Below are positions 16,197-26,671 of a stretch of 63,830 nt of DNA, piece by piece. The notes under the pieces are model-generated. The model ran no database searches, was not told where the DNA came from, and saw only the letters and a program-made list of their open reading frames with translations. This DNA is from an uncultured Gammaproteobacteria bacterium (lineage in GTDB: Bacteria; Pseudomonadota; Gammaproteobacteria; PS1; Pseudothioglobaceae). Both the position numbers and the translations under genes were made by a program. Numbering within the stretch: position 1 is the stretch's first letter; the number at the start of each line of letters is the position of its first letter. Location of the stretch: NCBI GenBank assembly GCA_913057955.1, contig CAJXOB010000004.1, forward strand, positions 1-63,830, written 5' to 3'.

Positions 16197-16652
16197 ATGA
16201 AAGTAATTTTATTAGAAAAAAATGAAAAATTAGGTAGCCTTGGTGATATTGCAAACGTTAAGTCTGGTTACGCTCGAAACTATTTAATTCCTCAAGGAAA
16301 AGCTAAGCCAGCCAACAAGGCTAATATGGCAACTTTTGAAACAATACGTGCAGATCTTGAGGCCAAAGAACTTGCAGCCATGACAGATGCACAATCAAAA
16401 GAAACTGCAATGTCAGATGTAGTTTGTACAATTACAGCAAATGCAGGCGAAGAAGGAAAACTTTATGGCTCTGTTAGCCCTGCTGATATTGCTGAAAACC
16501 TTCTTGCACAAGGCTTTGAAGTTGAAAAAAGAGACATTAATATGTCTGAAGCTATAAGAAATACAGGTGAATATGAAGTGACAGTTTCTCTCTATGCAGA
16601 TGTTGTTGTAACAGTTAAAGTAATAGTTATAGCCTCAACTGAAACAGAATAA
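16197..16652 (+). CDS. rplI: 50S ribosomal protein L9
   Basis: L9 has an N-terminal rRNA-binding domain (MKVILLEKNEKLGSLGDIANVKSGYARNYLIP region), a long central helix and a C-terminal domain. All are visible in the 151-residue product, with the GKLYGSVSPADIA segment at the start of the C-terminal domain. It is the last gene of the operon, followed by a strong terminator. Confidence 0.97.
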   Translation: MKVILLEKNEKLGSLGDIANVKSGYARNYLIPQGKAKPANKANMATFETIRADLEAKELAAMTDAQSKETAMSDVVCTITANAGEEGKLYGSVSPADIAENLLAQGFEVEKRDINMSEAIRNTGEYEVTVSLYADVVVTVKVIVIASTETE

Positions 16653-16683
16653 GTTAATTCAAATCACATAAGTAAGTTAAAAT

Positions 16684-16715
16684 AAAAAGCCCTTTTTGAG
16701 GGCTTTTTATTTTTC
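16684..16715 (+). terminator. Intrinsic terminator of rpsF-rpsR-rplI
   Basis: AAAAAGCCC pairs with GGGCTTTTT over a short TTTTTGA loop (16684-16708), followed by ATTTTT. It lies 31 bp after rplI and only about 13 bp before dnaB, so dnaB needs another promoter or read-through. The A/T arms let it work in both directions. Confidence 0.92.
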
Positions 16716-16727
16716 TAAAATGCACTA

Positions 16728-18170
16728 ATGGATATTGAAAACCCAAAAATACCACCAAACTCAATTGACTCAGAGCAATCAGTTCTTGGTGGCCTATTAT
16801 TGCACAATGATTCTTGGGACAATGTTGTTAACATAATTAGTTCTGATGATTTCTATCAAGCCTCTCACCGGATCATTTACGATGCAATAGTTATCCTTCT
16901 AGAGCACGACAAGCCTGCAGACATTCTTACCGTCAAAGAGCAGGTCATCAAGACACACGACGAGGAATCTATTGGAGGATTTGCTTATCTTGCTCAAATT
17001 GCCGAAAACACGCCAAGTGTCTCGAACATTGATGCTTACGCAAAGCATGTTAGAGAGCTTTCAATCTTTAGGCAGCTAATCAAGATTGGAAGAGAGCTAG
17101 CTGATACTGCCTTCCATCCAAAGGATATTGAAGTTAACAATTTATTAGACTTATCTGAAAGAAAAATCTTTGAAATTGCAGAACAAGTGAGTCGCAATAA
17201 GCAAGAAATTACAAATGTAAAAGACATTATCAAAGATGTTGTGAATCGCGTTCATGAAATGCAAGAAAAGAAAGGTTTTAAAGGAACAGAGACTGGCTTT
17301 GCTGAGTTGGATAAATTAACATCAGGCCTTCAAAATGGCGATCTAATTATTATCGCAGGAAGACCAAGTATGGGTAAAACAGCTTTATCAATGAACATTG
17401 TTGAGCATGTTGCAATTCATAATTCAACGCCTGTTGCAGTTTTTAGTCTTGAGATGCCGACAGAGCAATTAGTGATAAGAATGATTTCATCATTTGGGCG
17501 CATAGATTCAAGTAAATTACGTGATGGTGACATGTCTGAAATAGATTGGAATAGCTTTAATCACGCCGTAAGGGCCTTTGAAGAGAATACAATTTTGATT
17601 GATGAAACGCCTTCAATCACCCCAACTGAAATTCGCGCAAAATGTAGAAGACTTAAAAGAAAATATCCCGACCTTGGCTTAATAATGGTAGATTATTTGC
17701 AATTAATGACGGTCCATGGAAAATCAGAAAATAGAGTTCAAGAGATTTCAGAAATTTCGCGCTCACTAAAGGCACTCGCTAAAGAAATTAATGTTCCAGT
17801 GATTGCACTTTCTCAGCTTAATCGAGGGGTAGAGTCTCGCGCAAAAACTGGTAAAGGAAGGATACCTCAAATGGCAGATTTACGTGAATCTGGCTCAATT
17901 GAACAAGATGCTGACATTATTGGATTTATATATCGTGATGAAGTTTATCATGATGATTCCTACACCAATCCAGAGGAAGTAGGAAAGGCTGACTTAAGAA
18001 TTGCAAAGCATAGAAATGGAGCAACGGGTAATATAAAACTTGCCTTCGTAGGACAATATTCTAAATTTGAAGATTTAGCTTTTGAAGACAGATTTCAGAG
18101 TGTTAATGACGATCAAATGCATGCATCGTATGTTAAAAATCAGTCAAATTTTGATCAAGGTGACTTCTAA
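16728..18170 (+). CDS. dnaB: Replicative DNA helicase DnaB
   Basis: DnaB is the hexameric 5'-3' helicase of the replication fork. The 480-residue product has the N-terminal domain with the PPNSIDSEQSVLGGLL start and a C-terminal RecA-like ATPase. Walker A is GRPSMGKTAL near residue 215, followed by VFSLEMP, the VDYLQLM Walker B region and the RESGSIEQDAD motif. The position after rplI is a common gammaproteobacterial order. No intein is present. Confidence 0.97.
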   Translation: MDIENPKIPPNSIDSEQSVLGGLLLHNDSWDNVVNIISSDDFYQASHRIIYDAIVILLEHDKPADILTVKEQVIKTHDEESIGGFAYLAQIAENTPSVSNIDAYAKHVRELSIFRQLIKIGRELADTAFHPKDIEVNNLLDLSERKIFEIAEQVSRNKQEITNVKDIIKDVVNRVHEMQEKKGFKGTETGFAELDKLTSGLQNGDLIIIAGRPSMGKTALSMNIVEHVAIHNSTPVAVFSLEMPTEQLVIRMISSFGRIDSSKLRDGDMSEIDWNSFNHAVRAFEENTILIDETPSITPTEIRAKCRRLKRKYPDLGLIMVDYLQLMTVHGKSENRVQEISEISRSLKALAKEINVPVIALSQLNRGVESRAKTGKGRIPQMADLRESGSIEQDADIIGFIYRDEVYHDDSYTNPEEVGKADLRIAKHRNGATGNIKLAFVGQYSKFEDLAFEDRFQSVNDDQMHASYVKNQSNFDQGDF

Positions 18171-18203
18171 AGCCTCCATAAAAAAAATTCCAGTATAGTT
18201 TCC

Positions 18204-18905
18204 ATGACCAACTCCTTTATACAAATCAGCGATAGTCACATAGATGATGAAAAAAAAGTGTGGGGCGCTGACTCTCAAAAAAATCTAAGCTCTATAGTCA
18301 ATAGCATTACTAGTAGAAATTATGATGCACTAATAATTAGTGGTGACTTGAGTCACAATGGGACTGCGTCATCCTATTCACTATTAAAAGAAATAATCAA
18401 ACCAATCAGCGTCAATCTTACTATTGTTCCTGGTAACCATGACAATAAATTAAATTTGTCTTCGGCGTTCAGTCAAAATTATTTAACAACACTTACAATC
18501 GCAGACTGGGAAATAATTTCAATGGACTCTGTTCAAGATAACAAGACTAGTGGTTTGCTGACAAAAGATGAACTTAAACTGCTAGCGGAAAAAATTCTAG
18601 CTTCAACTAAAAAGTTTATTGTGCTTTGCCTTCATCATCCTCCAATTGCTATGGACAGTGATTGGGATGATAAAAAATCCTTAGAAAACTCAGATGATTT
18701 TTTTAATACCATCGACCAGTTTAGCAACATTAAAGCAGTTATTTGGGGACACGCTCATCAAGGCTCTGAATTTAATAGAAATGACGTCAAACTTTTCTCT
18801 TGTCCATCAACAGCCCTTCAATTTAATGGCTCTGAAATGATTGGTTATAACCACTACAATCTGAGTAATGAAGGCGAAATTAATTGCGAAACAGTGTGGC
18901 TATGA
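18204..18905 (+). CDS. cpdA: 3',5'-cyclic AMP phosphodiesterase CpdA-like
   Basis: This calcineurin-like metallophosphoesterase has all metal motifs: DSH at the N-terminus (residues 9-11), GDLSHNG, GNHDN, HHPP and GHAHQGSEF. The order and the 233-residue length match CpdA, which hydrolyses cAMP. The next gene is a DUF1249 protein that also neighbours cpdA in enterobacteria, supporting the assignment. Whether it acts on cAMP here is not shown, since no adenylate cyclase or Crp lies in the window. Confidence 0.85.
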   Translation: MTNSFIQISDSHIDDEKKVWGADSQKNLSSIVNSITSRNYDALIISGDLSHNGTASSYSLLKEIIKPISVNLTIVPGNHDNKLNLSSAFSQNYLTTLTIADWEIISMDSVQDNKTSGLLTKDELKLLAEKILASTKKFIVLCLHHPPIAMDSDWDDKKSLENSDDFFNTIDQFSNIKAVIWGHAHQGSEFNRNDVKLFSCPSTALQFNGSEMIGYNHYNLSNEGEINCETVWL

Positions 18906-19366
18906 CAAACGATCAAATACTAACAAAGCTAATGGATAAACAAAAAAAAGTATCCTACTCAAATATTTCTGATATTTTTGAGATTAACTTTAAAAAAATT
19001 TCGAGACTTATTCCACTTCTACCTTCTATTAAAAATGATTTTGTTGGAATAAAAAAACCATCTAACGACCTGTTTTTACTTTGTCATGACAAGGCTCCTT
19101 ATACTGGAAGCTATACATTAACCCACAAGATTGAGTCTCAAGAGAAAATAATTAATCGGCCAGATATTTGTTTCAAAATTTACTTTGATGCAAGGCTTTT
19201 AGAGGTGACCTCAATATGTAAAGAAACAAGAATTAATGACTCTCACCCTCTGATCAATGACTGCAGTGACCTAGCCTTCCAATTAGAGCTTAACCTGTTC
19301 ATGCTAAGGTGGCTAGATTATTGTTTGGATAGGTACAATGGAGCTCAATGGTCACAAAGCAAATAA
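18902..19366 (+). CDS. DUF1249 (YqiB-like) protein
   Basis: The start at 18902 overlaps the cpdA stop by four bases (ATGA), which is preferred over an upstream in-frame Met. The 154-residue product has the DUF1249 pattern, including the IDARLLEVTSI-like strand (here YFDARLLEVTSI) and a C-terminal NLFMLRWLDYCL helix. It is a small cytoplasmic protein of unknown biochemical role. The cpdA-yqiB pairing is conserved across gammaproteobacteria. Confidence 0.82.
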   Translation: MTNDQILTKLMDKQKKVSYSNISDIFEINFKKISRLIPLLPSIKNDFVGIKKPSNDLFLLCHDKAPYTGSYTLTHKIESQEKIINRPDICFKIYFDARLLEVTSICKETRINDSHPLINDCSDLAFQLELNLFMLRWLDYCLDRYNGAQWSQSK

Positions 19367-20250
19367 AAACTGAGAATTCAAAACTAGTCATTGCAATTTC
19401 TTCAAGGGCATTGTTTAACCTTGATCACTCCCATCAGATATTTAAAGACGAAGGTATTGAGGCGTATGCCAAACATCAACAAGAAAATGAACAAGAAATT
19501 CTTGAGCCAGGTGTGGGCTTCACTTTAGTGAAAAAATTACTTAAATTAAATAGCAAGAAAACTCCAATTGATGTAATCTTGCTTTCAAGAAATAGTGCTG
19601 ATACTGGCTTAAGAATTTTTAACTCGATTGAGCATTATGGTTTAAATATTTCAAGAGCAGCGTTTACTCGCGGAGAGAGCACCCACCCATTTGTTGGAGC
19701 CTTTGAAGCAGATTTGTTTCTGTCTAGTAACTATAACGATGTTCAGAAGGCTCTTCAGTCTGGCTATGCTGCAGCCTCAATTATTGAGTCAAAGTCAAAC
19801 CATAGTCATCCTTCGCAGCTTAGAATTGCATTTGATGGGGATGCTGTTATTTTTTCAGATGAATCTGAGAAAATATTTCAAGAGAAGGGCCTTGAGGCTT
19901 TCCATGAAAACGAAGTCCTGTCTGAAAAAATTAAACTAAAAGCAGGCCCATTTAAATCTTTTCTGGTCTCTTTACAAAAAATTCAATCAACATTTCCTGA
20001 AGAAAATAATCCTATAAGAACTGCATTAGTTACTGCAAGATCGGCCCCAGCTCATAAAAGAGTTATTCACACCATGAGAGAATGGGGGATACGCATAGAT
20101 GAGTCATTTTTTCTGGGTGGGCTTGAAAAAGGTGTCTTCCTAAGAGAGTTTGGAGCAGATATTTTTTTCGACGATCAGCAGCAGCATTGTGACTCAGCAT
20201 CTCAGTATGTTCCTACTGGTCATGTTCCAAGCGGCATTAAAAATATATAG
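19348..20250 (+). CDS. 5'-nucleotidase (PF06189 type)
   Basis: The 300-residue protein matches the cytosolic 5'-nucleotidase family PF06189. It has an N-terminal LVIAISSRALFNLDHSH segment, the VILLSRNSADTG motif, the RIAFDGDAVIFSDESE motif with likely catalytic Asp residues of a HAD-like fold, and TARSAPAHKRVI. It would dephosphorylate nucleoside monophosphates in salvage. It overlaps the DUF1249 gene by 19 bp and is therefore translationally linked to the cpdA group. Confidence 0.85.
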   Translation: MVTKQIKTENSKLVIAISSRALFNLDHSHQIFKDEGIEAYAKHQQENEQEILEPGVGFTLVKKLLKLNSKKTPIDVILLSRNSADTGLRIFNSIEHYGLNISRAAFTRGESTHPFVGAFEADLFLSSNYNDVQKALQSGYAAASIIESKSNHSHPSQLRIAFDGDAVIFSDESEKIFQEKGLEAFHENEVLSEKIKLKAGPFKSFLVSLQKIQSTFPEENNPIRTALVTARSAPAHKRVIHTMREWGIRIDESFFLGGLEKGVFLREFGADIFFDDQQQHCDSASQYVPTGHVPSGIKNI

Positions 20251-20336
20251 CATTTTTAATAGAACTTAATTATTGCTTAAACTCACCATGAGCTTTAATT
20301 GGTAAAATACATATTATTATTATTTAAAGTTTACTG

Positions 20337-21602
20337 ATGTCAAATAAAATTCAAGCCATTCGAGGAATGAATGATCTGCTACCAGCAGACTCTACCCTTT
20401 GGAGTTCTTTGGATGAAACTATTAGTAATCTTCTTATCTCTTATGGCTATAAATATTGCCGTACTCCAATTGTTGAAAGTACAGAGACTTTTTCTCGTGC
20501 AATAGGAGAAGTGACAGACATTGTAGAAAAAGAGATGTACACATGGGAAGACAATAATGGTAACTCTTTAACTTTAAGACCTGAAGGTACAGCTAGCGTA
20601 GTTAGAATGATGATAGAGCATAACTTGCCTCGTGAAGGAATACAAAAAGTTTTTTATACTGGCCCAATGTTTCGACATGAAAGACCACAAAAGGGAAGAT
20701 ACCGACAATTTCACCAAGTTGGAGTAGAGGTTTTTGGAGCTTCTGACGCTAAAATTGATGCTGAATTAATATCTATTACAGATTCACTCTGGAAGACTCT
20801 TGGAATCAACGCAAGATTAGAAATTAATTCTCTGGGCTCAAAGGAAAGTCGAGCCTCTTATCGAAATATTCTGTTGGCTTTTTTTAGTGCAAATAAAGGC
20901 CAGTTAGATGAAGATAGCCTTCGCCGATTAAAGACAAATCCTTTAAGAATATTGGATAGTAAAAATAAAGATCTGGATTTACTAATTTCTAATGCTCCTA
21001 AAATGATTGATCATTTGGATAATGAATCTAAAGAGCACTTTAATATTTTAAAAAACTATTTAGAGAGTCTGGATATTCCTTATGAGGTTAATCCAAAACT
21101 TGTAAGGGGCTTAGACTACTATAATCAAACTGTATTTGAGTGGATTTCAAATGATTTAGGGTCGCAAGGTACTATTTGTGGCGGTGGTAGATATGATGGT
21201 TTGGTTGAAAAAATGGGTGGCACCCCTACCCCAGCAATTGGCTTTGCAATGGGCTTAGAGAGGATAGCCCTTCTAATTCAAGACAAAAATAGTCAGCTTG
21301 TAAACAAGAGGCGCCAACTCTATTTTGTTGCCTTAGGTGATAAGGCACAAATTGAGTCAATGAAGCTGTCCAAAAAAATTCTCCAGGCACTGCCTAATAT
21401 CACACTTATTAATGACATAAGCATGGGTAGCTTAAAAAGCCAAATGAAAAAAGCAGATAAATCTAATGCTGACTTTGCTTTAATTCTTGGAGAGGAAGAA
21501 TTATCAAACAATCAGTTGAGTATTAAGCCCTTAAAAGGCCAAGGAGTCCAGCAATCGATTGAGCTTGAGGGTATCATTCAGCATCTTCAGGAGATATTAT
21601 GA
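20337..21602 (+). CDS. hisS: Histidyl-tRNA synthetase
   Basis: Class II aminoacyl-tRNA synthetase for histidine. Motifs: IRGMNDLLP at the N-terminus, TLRPEGTASVVR (motif 2 region), GRYRQFHQVGVEVFG, the HisRS-specific LVRGLDYYNQTVFEW, GGGRYDGL and GFAMGLERIALL (motif 3), followed by the C-terminal anticodon-binding domain. Length 421 is normal. It overlaps yfgM by four bases. Confidence 0.97.
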   Translation: MSNKIQAIRGMNDLLPADSTLWSSLDETISNLLISYGYKYCRTPIVESTETFSRAIGEVTDIVEKEMYTWEDNNGNSLTLRPEGTASVVRMMIEHNLPREGIQKVFYTGPMFRHERPQKGRYRQFHQVGVEVFGASDAKIDAELISITDSLWKTLGINARLEINSLGSKESRASYRNILLAFFSANKGQLDEDSLRRLKTNPLRILDSKNKDLDLLISNAPKMIDHLDNESKEHFNILKNYLESLDIPYEVNPKLVRGLDYYNQTVFEWISNDLGSQGTICGGGRYDGLVEKMGGTPTPAIGFAMGLERIALLIQDKNSQLVNKRRQLYFVALGDKAQIESMKLSKKILQALPNITLINDISMGSLKSQMKKADKSNADFALILGEEELSNNQLSIKPLKGQGVQQSIELEGIIQHLQEIL

Positions 21603-22216
21603 AAAATTTTATAGAAATTAGCGACACGGAAGAAGAGCAAGTCGACAAAATTAAAAAATGGTGGAATAGCAACGGCAAGCAAATTCTTGCTGGCGCGGCT
21701 CTTGGTCTTGTAGGAGTATTTGGTTGGAATTCATATGGTGATTATCAAGATAGTCAAGCTTTGAATGCTCGAACTTTATATTTAAGCTACGCATCAGACT
21801 CCACTAATATTGGAGCTTATGACAAACTGATTAAGGATCATTCTTCAAGTAGCTATGCTGACCAAGCAACATTCTTAATGGCTAACTATTTATTTGAAGC
21901 TGGTAATTACGCTCTTGCACTTGACTCTCTAAAGCCTTTAATAAGTCGTGAAAACGTTGTTATAGCTTCAACCGCAATTTTAAGATCCGCCTCACTTCAC
22001 TTACAGCTTGGTGAACATAATGATGCACTTGCAATTCTTGATGTTGATTCTGGAGAAGGGTTTTCTGGTTTATTTTATAATCTTACTGGTGATATTTACT
22101 TAGATCTTAACAACAAAGAAGAGGCTAAAAAATACTATAGCCTCGCAATCGAAAATATTACAGCAAACTCAAGCCTTACCCAACTAATTCAGATTAAGTT
22201 GGACGATCTGAATTGA
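21599..22216 (+). CDS. yfgM: YfgM-like TPR protein, SecYEG ancillary subunit
   Basis: This inner-membrane protein has a short cytoplasmic N-terminus with the family segment EEEQVDKIKKWWNSNGKQ, one membrane helix (about residues 30-46) and a periplasmic tetratricopeptide domain. In enterobacteria YfgM binds PpiD at the Sec translocon; a ppiD gene is present at 5-7 kb. The gene lies between hisS and der. BamB, which normally follows YfgM in this cluster, is absent. Confidence 0.88.
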   Translation: MKNFIEISDTEEEQVDKIKKWWNSNGKQILAGAALGLVGVFGWNSYGDYQDSQALNARTLYLSYASDSTNIGAYDKLIKDHSSSSYADQATFLMANYLFEAGNYALALDSLKPLISRENVVIASTAILRSASLHLQLGEHNDALAILDVDSGEGFSGLFYNLTGDIYLDLNNKEEAKKYYSLAIENITANSSLTQLIQIKLDDLN

Positions 22217-22236
22217 TATAAATTTCATAGAAAATT

Positions 22237-23628
22237 GTGAGCTACCCCATCATCTCATTGGTTGGCAGACCTAATGTAGGCAAGTCGACACTATTTAATC
22301 GTCTTAGCAAGTCTCGTCAGGCACTTGTTTCTGATTTTGAGGGGTTAACGCGTGATCGTCAATATGTTAATATCGAGCTTGATGATGACATTCACTGCAC
22401 AATTGTAGATACTGGCGGTATGACACACGAAGAATCTGTTATTGATTCTGGGATCCACGCTCAAGTACTCAATGCTCTTAATGAGTCTGATGTAATCTAT
22501 TTTATTGTCAGCAATAAAGATGGAGTAACCTCTCTTGATCTTGATATTGCTTCTCAGCTTAGAAAACTACGAAAAAATATTATCTTGGTATGCAATAAGG
22601 CAGAAGGATTAAATAAGAGTTCAGCTGCAGAATTTTATGAACTCGGGCTAGGAGATCCTTGCCTTATATCAGCTGAGCATAATCAAGGAATTCCAGATCT
22701 AATTGAAAAAACAATCCCCCTACTTCCTGAAGCTACAGAGGATGTAATTCCTGAAGTTAAGGGAATTGCAGTAGCAGTTCTAGGCAGACCTAATGTTGGT
22801 AAATCAACACTCATAAATCGAATATTAGGTGAAGAAAGGGTTATGGCGGTGGATCTTCCTGGAACAACTCGTGATTCGATCTTTATCCCTTTTGAGCGTG
22901 AAGGTCAGCAATACACACTAATTGATACAGCTGGAATAAGGCGCAAAAGAAGTGTAAGCCATAAAGTCGAAATTTTTAGTATTATTAAGGCTAAAGATGC
23001 TATTGAAGATTCACACGTTGTGGTTCTAGTTTTAGATGCGCACGAAGGAGTGACTGAACAAGATGCTACTCTTTTAGGAATGATAGCAGACAAAGGTCGT
23101 GCCCTTTTAATCGTCATTAATAAGTGGGATGGTTTAGATGATTATCAAAAAAGCGAAGTAAAAAGAAAGCTAGATATTAAGCTTTCATTTATAAGCTACG
23201 CTTCAGTTCATTATATTTCAGCGCTTCACGGTTCAGGTGTCGGAAAATTATTTGGGCCAATTAAAAGATCCTTTGAGAATGCTGGCGGAAGACACCCAAC
23301 CTCACAACTCAATAGAATCCTAGAACAAGCAAATAAAGCGCACTCTCCTCCCCCTGTTGCTGGGAGAAGACTAAGATTAAAATTTGTAAATCAGTCTGAT
23401 GTTTTTCCGCCTACTTTTACCTTTCATGGCAATCATGTTGATAGCGTTCCAAGTAGCTACGAGCGTTTTCTAAAGAATTTTTTTATTACATCCTTAAAAC
23501 TTACTAATACACCTGTAAAAATCCAGTATAAGAGTGGTGAGAATCCATTTAAAGACAGGAAGAATATTCTTTCAGCTCGACAAGTGCAAAAAAAGAAGCG
23601 CCTTATGAGATTTGTTAAAAAGAAATAA
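22237..23628 (+). CDS. der: Ribosome biogenesis GTPase Der (EngA)
   Basis: Der carries two tandem GTPase domains and a KH-like C-terminus and acts in 50S subunit assembly. Both P-loops read GRPNVGKST (about residues 10-18 and 188-196). DTGG and DTAG switch II motifs and NKAE/NKWD specificity motifs are present. The start is GTG at 22237, since no in-frame ATG precedes the first P-loop. Length is 463 residues. It lies 20 bp after yfgM. Confidence 0.96.
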   Translation: MSYPIISLVGRPNVGKSTLFNRLSKSRQALVSDFEGLTRDRQYVNIELDDDIHCTIVDTGGMTHEESVIDSGIHAQVLNALNESDVIYFIVSNKDGVTSLDLDIASQLRKLRKNIILVCNKAEGLNKSSAAEFYELGLGDPCLISAEHNQGIPDLIEKTIPLLPEATEDVIPEVKGIAVAVLGRPNVGKSTLINRILGEERVMAVDLPGTTRDSIFIPFEREGQQYTLIDTAGIRRKRSVSHKVEIFSIIKAKDAIEDSHVVVLVLDAHEGVTEQDATLLGMIADKGRALLIVINKWDGLDDYQKSEVKRKLDIKLSFISYASVHYISALHGSGVGKLFGPIKRSFENAGGRHPTSQLNRILEQANKAHSPPPVAGRRLRLKFVNQSDVFPPTFTFHGNHVDSVPSSYERFLKNFFITSLKLTNTPVKIQYKSGENPFKDRKNILSARQVQKKKRLMRFVKKK

Positions 23629-23664
23629 ACTTAACCTATAATAAAGTTAAAACTGTGATTATTC

Positions 23665-24903
23665 TTAGAACCTTTGGACTGAGAATTCAGAAATTGGGAG
23701 CGGTGGTTTAGATTTAGTAATAATTGACTCAACAATTTCTGCAGTGACTGGCGCCAAAGTTAGTCCAATATGACCATGTCCAAAGGCATAAATAATATCA
23801 TTACCTTTACTAGATTGAGAAATAACTGGTTTACTATCTGGAATTGATGGACGAAAACCCAGCCACTCCCTACTTGGTTTTCTTAGGTTTGGAAAAAAAC
23901 TTAAAGCTCCTTTTTCTAAGTGATTTACTCTATGCCTAGAGATTTCTGGGCTTAACCCTCCCAGCTCAACAGTTCCAACAACTCTTAATCTTCCAGTCAT
24001 TGGAGACATATAAAATCCACTCTCTGCGGAGCAACAAGGTCTATTTAACAAGGGGTCTTTCATATCATATTCAACATGGTAACCACGCTCAGCATCTAAG
24101 GGAATATGGTCTCCAGCCTGTTTTGCAAATTTCTTGGAGTATGCACCAGCTGATATGACTAGATGTTTTGATATAACTTTTGACTTGTCTGCCAGAGTTA
24201 CTTCAACCCCCTCACCAGTCCTCTCAATTCTATTGGCTGCTTTCTTAATAACTTGACACCCTTTTTTAACACTTGCATCTAACAATAGTTTTGTCATTTT
24301 TCCAGGGTCGCTCATATAAGCGCCATCTGGGAAATAAGACGCACCACCCTCAGAAAAATTCAAATTTGGCTCTAGCTTATTAAGCTCTGATGGATTTAAC
24401 ATTTCGGCATTTAAACCATACTTCTTCCGATTATTAATATCCTTCAAGCCAGATTCATAGGAAGAATCTGTTTTATACAAGTAAATATTGCCATTACTGT
24501 TTAGTATAGATTGGCCATTTATCTGATCTGCCAATTCTTCCCAACGAAGTCGTGAATTTGCCAAAAGATCTGTAATTGCCTGGGCGTTTTTAGCAGCTTG
24601 CTTGGGCATGGACTGATACAAAAATCTAATCAACCATGGCGCCAATGAGAGAATTTCAGAGCGCTTTACAGAAATAGGGCTATTTTTGTTAAACAATAAA
24701 GATGGTAGTTTTTTTATAATTTCAGGAGATCCAACAGGTAGAACCGCATATTCAGCTATTGTTCCAGCGTTACCGTATGAGGTTCCAGTTCCTGGCTCTT
24801 CAGGATCTAAAAGAATTACCTCTCTGCCAGCATTAAGCATCTTTAGGGCAATGGATAAGCCTATTACTCCTCCACCCAAAATAACTACATCAGTTTTTAT
24901 CAT
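23665..24903 (-). CDS. DadA-like D-amino acid dehydrogenase / FAD oxidoreductase
   Basis: The 412-residue protein is a glycine-oxidase-type flavoprotein: FAD motif VVILGGGVIGLSIALKML at the N-terminus, the GTSYGNAGTIAEYAVLPVG segment typical of DadA, and a C-terminal GHGHIGLTLAPVTAE motif. It would oxidise a D-amino acid or N-substituted amino acid such as D-hydroxyproline, passing electrons to the quinone pool. No racemase or transporter is adjacent, so the substrate is open. It converges on der and follows pyrG on the same strand. Confidence 0.82.
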   Translation of the reverse strand: MIKTDVVILGGGVIGLSIALKMLNAGREVILLDPEEPGTGTSYGNAGTIAEYAVLPVGSPEIIKKLPSLLFNKNSPISVKRSEILSLAPWLIRFLYQSMPKQAAKNAQAITDLLANSRLRWEELADQINGQSILNSNGNIYLYKTDSSYESGLKDINNRKKYGLNAEMLNPSELNKLEPNLNFSEGGASYFPDGAYMSDPGKMTKLLLDASVKKGCQVIKKAANRIERTGEGVEVTLADKSKVISKHLVISAGAYSKKFAKQAGDHIPLDAERGYHVEYDMKDPLLNRPCCSAESGFYMSPMTGRLRVVGTVELGGLSPEISRHRVNHLEKGALSFFPNLRKPSREWLGFRPSIPDSKPVISQSSKGNDIIYAFGHGHIGLTLAPVTAEIVESIITKSKPPLPISEFSVQRF

Positions 24904-24957
24904 TGAACAAGATTTTAATAACGATTAACAATGTTTAAAGTTTAATACAAATAAAAC

Positions 24958-26598
<1,641 letters not shown>

Positions 26599-26671
26599 CT
26601 AACAAAGTTTGAAATAGTTATGATACACAAAATTAGGTAGAATATGGGCACATCCAAACAAACAAATCACG

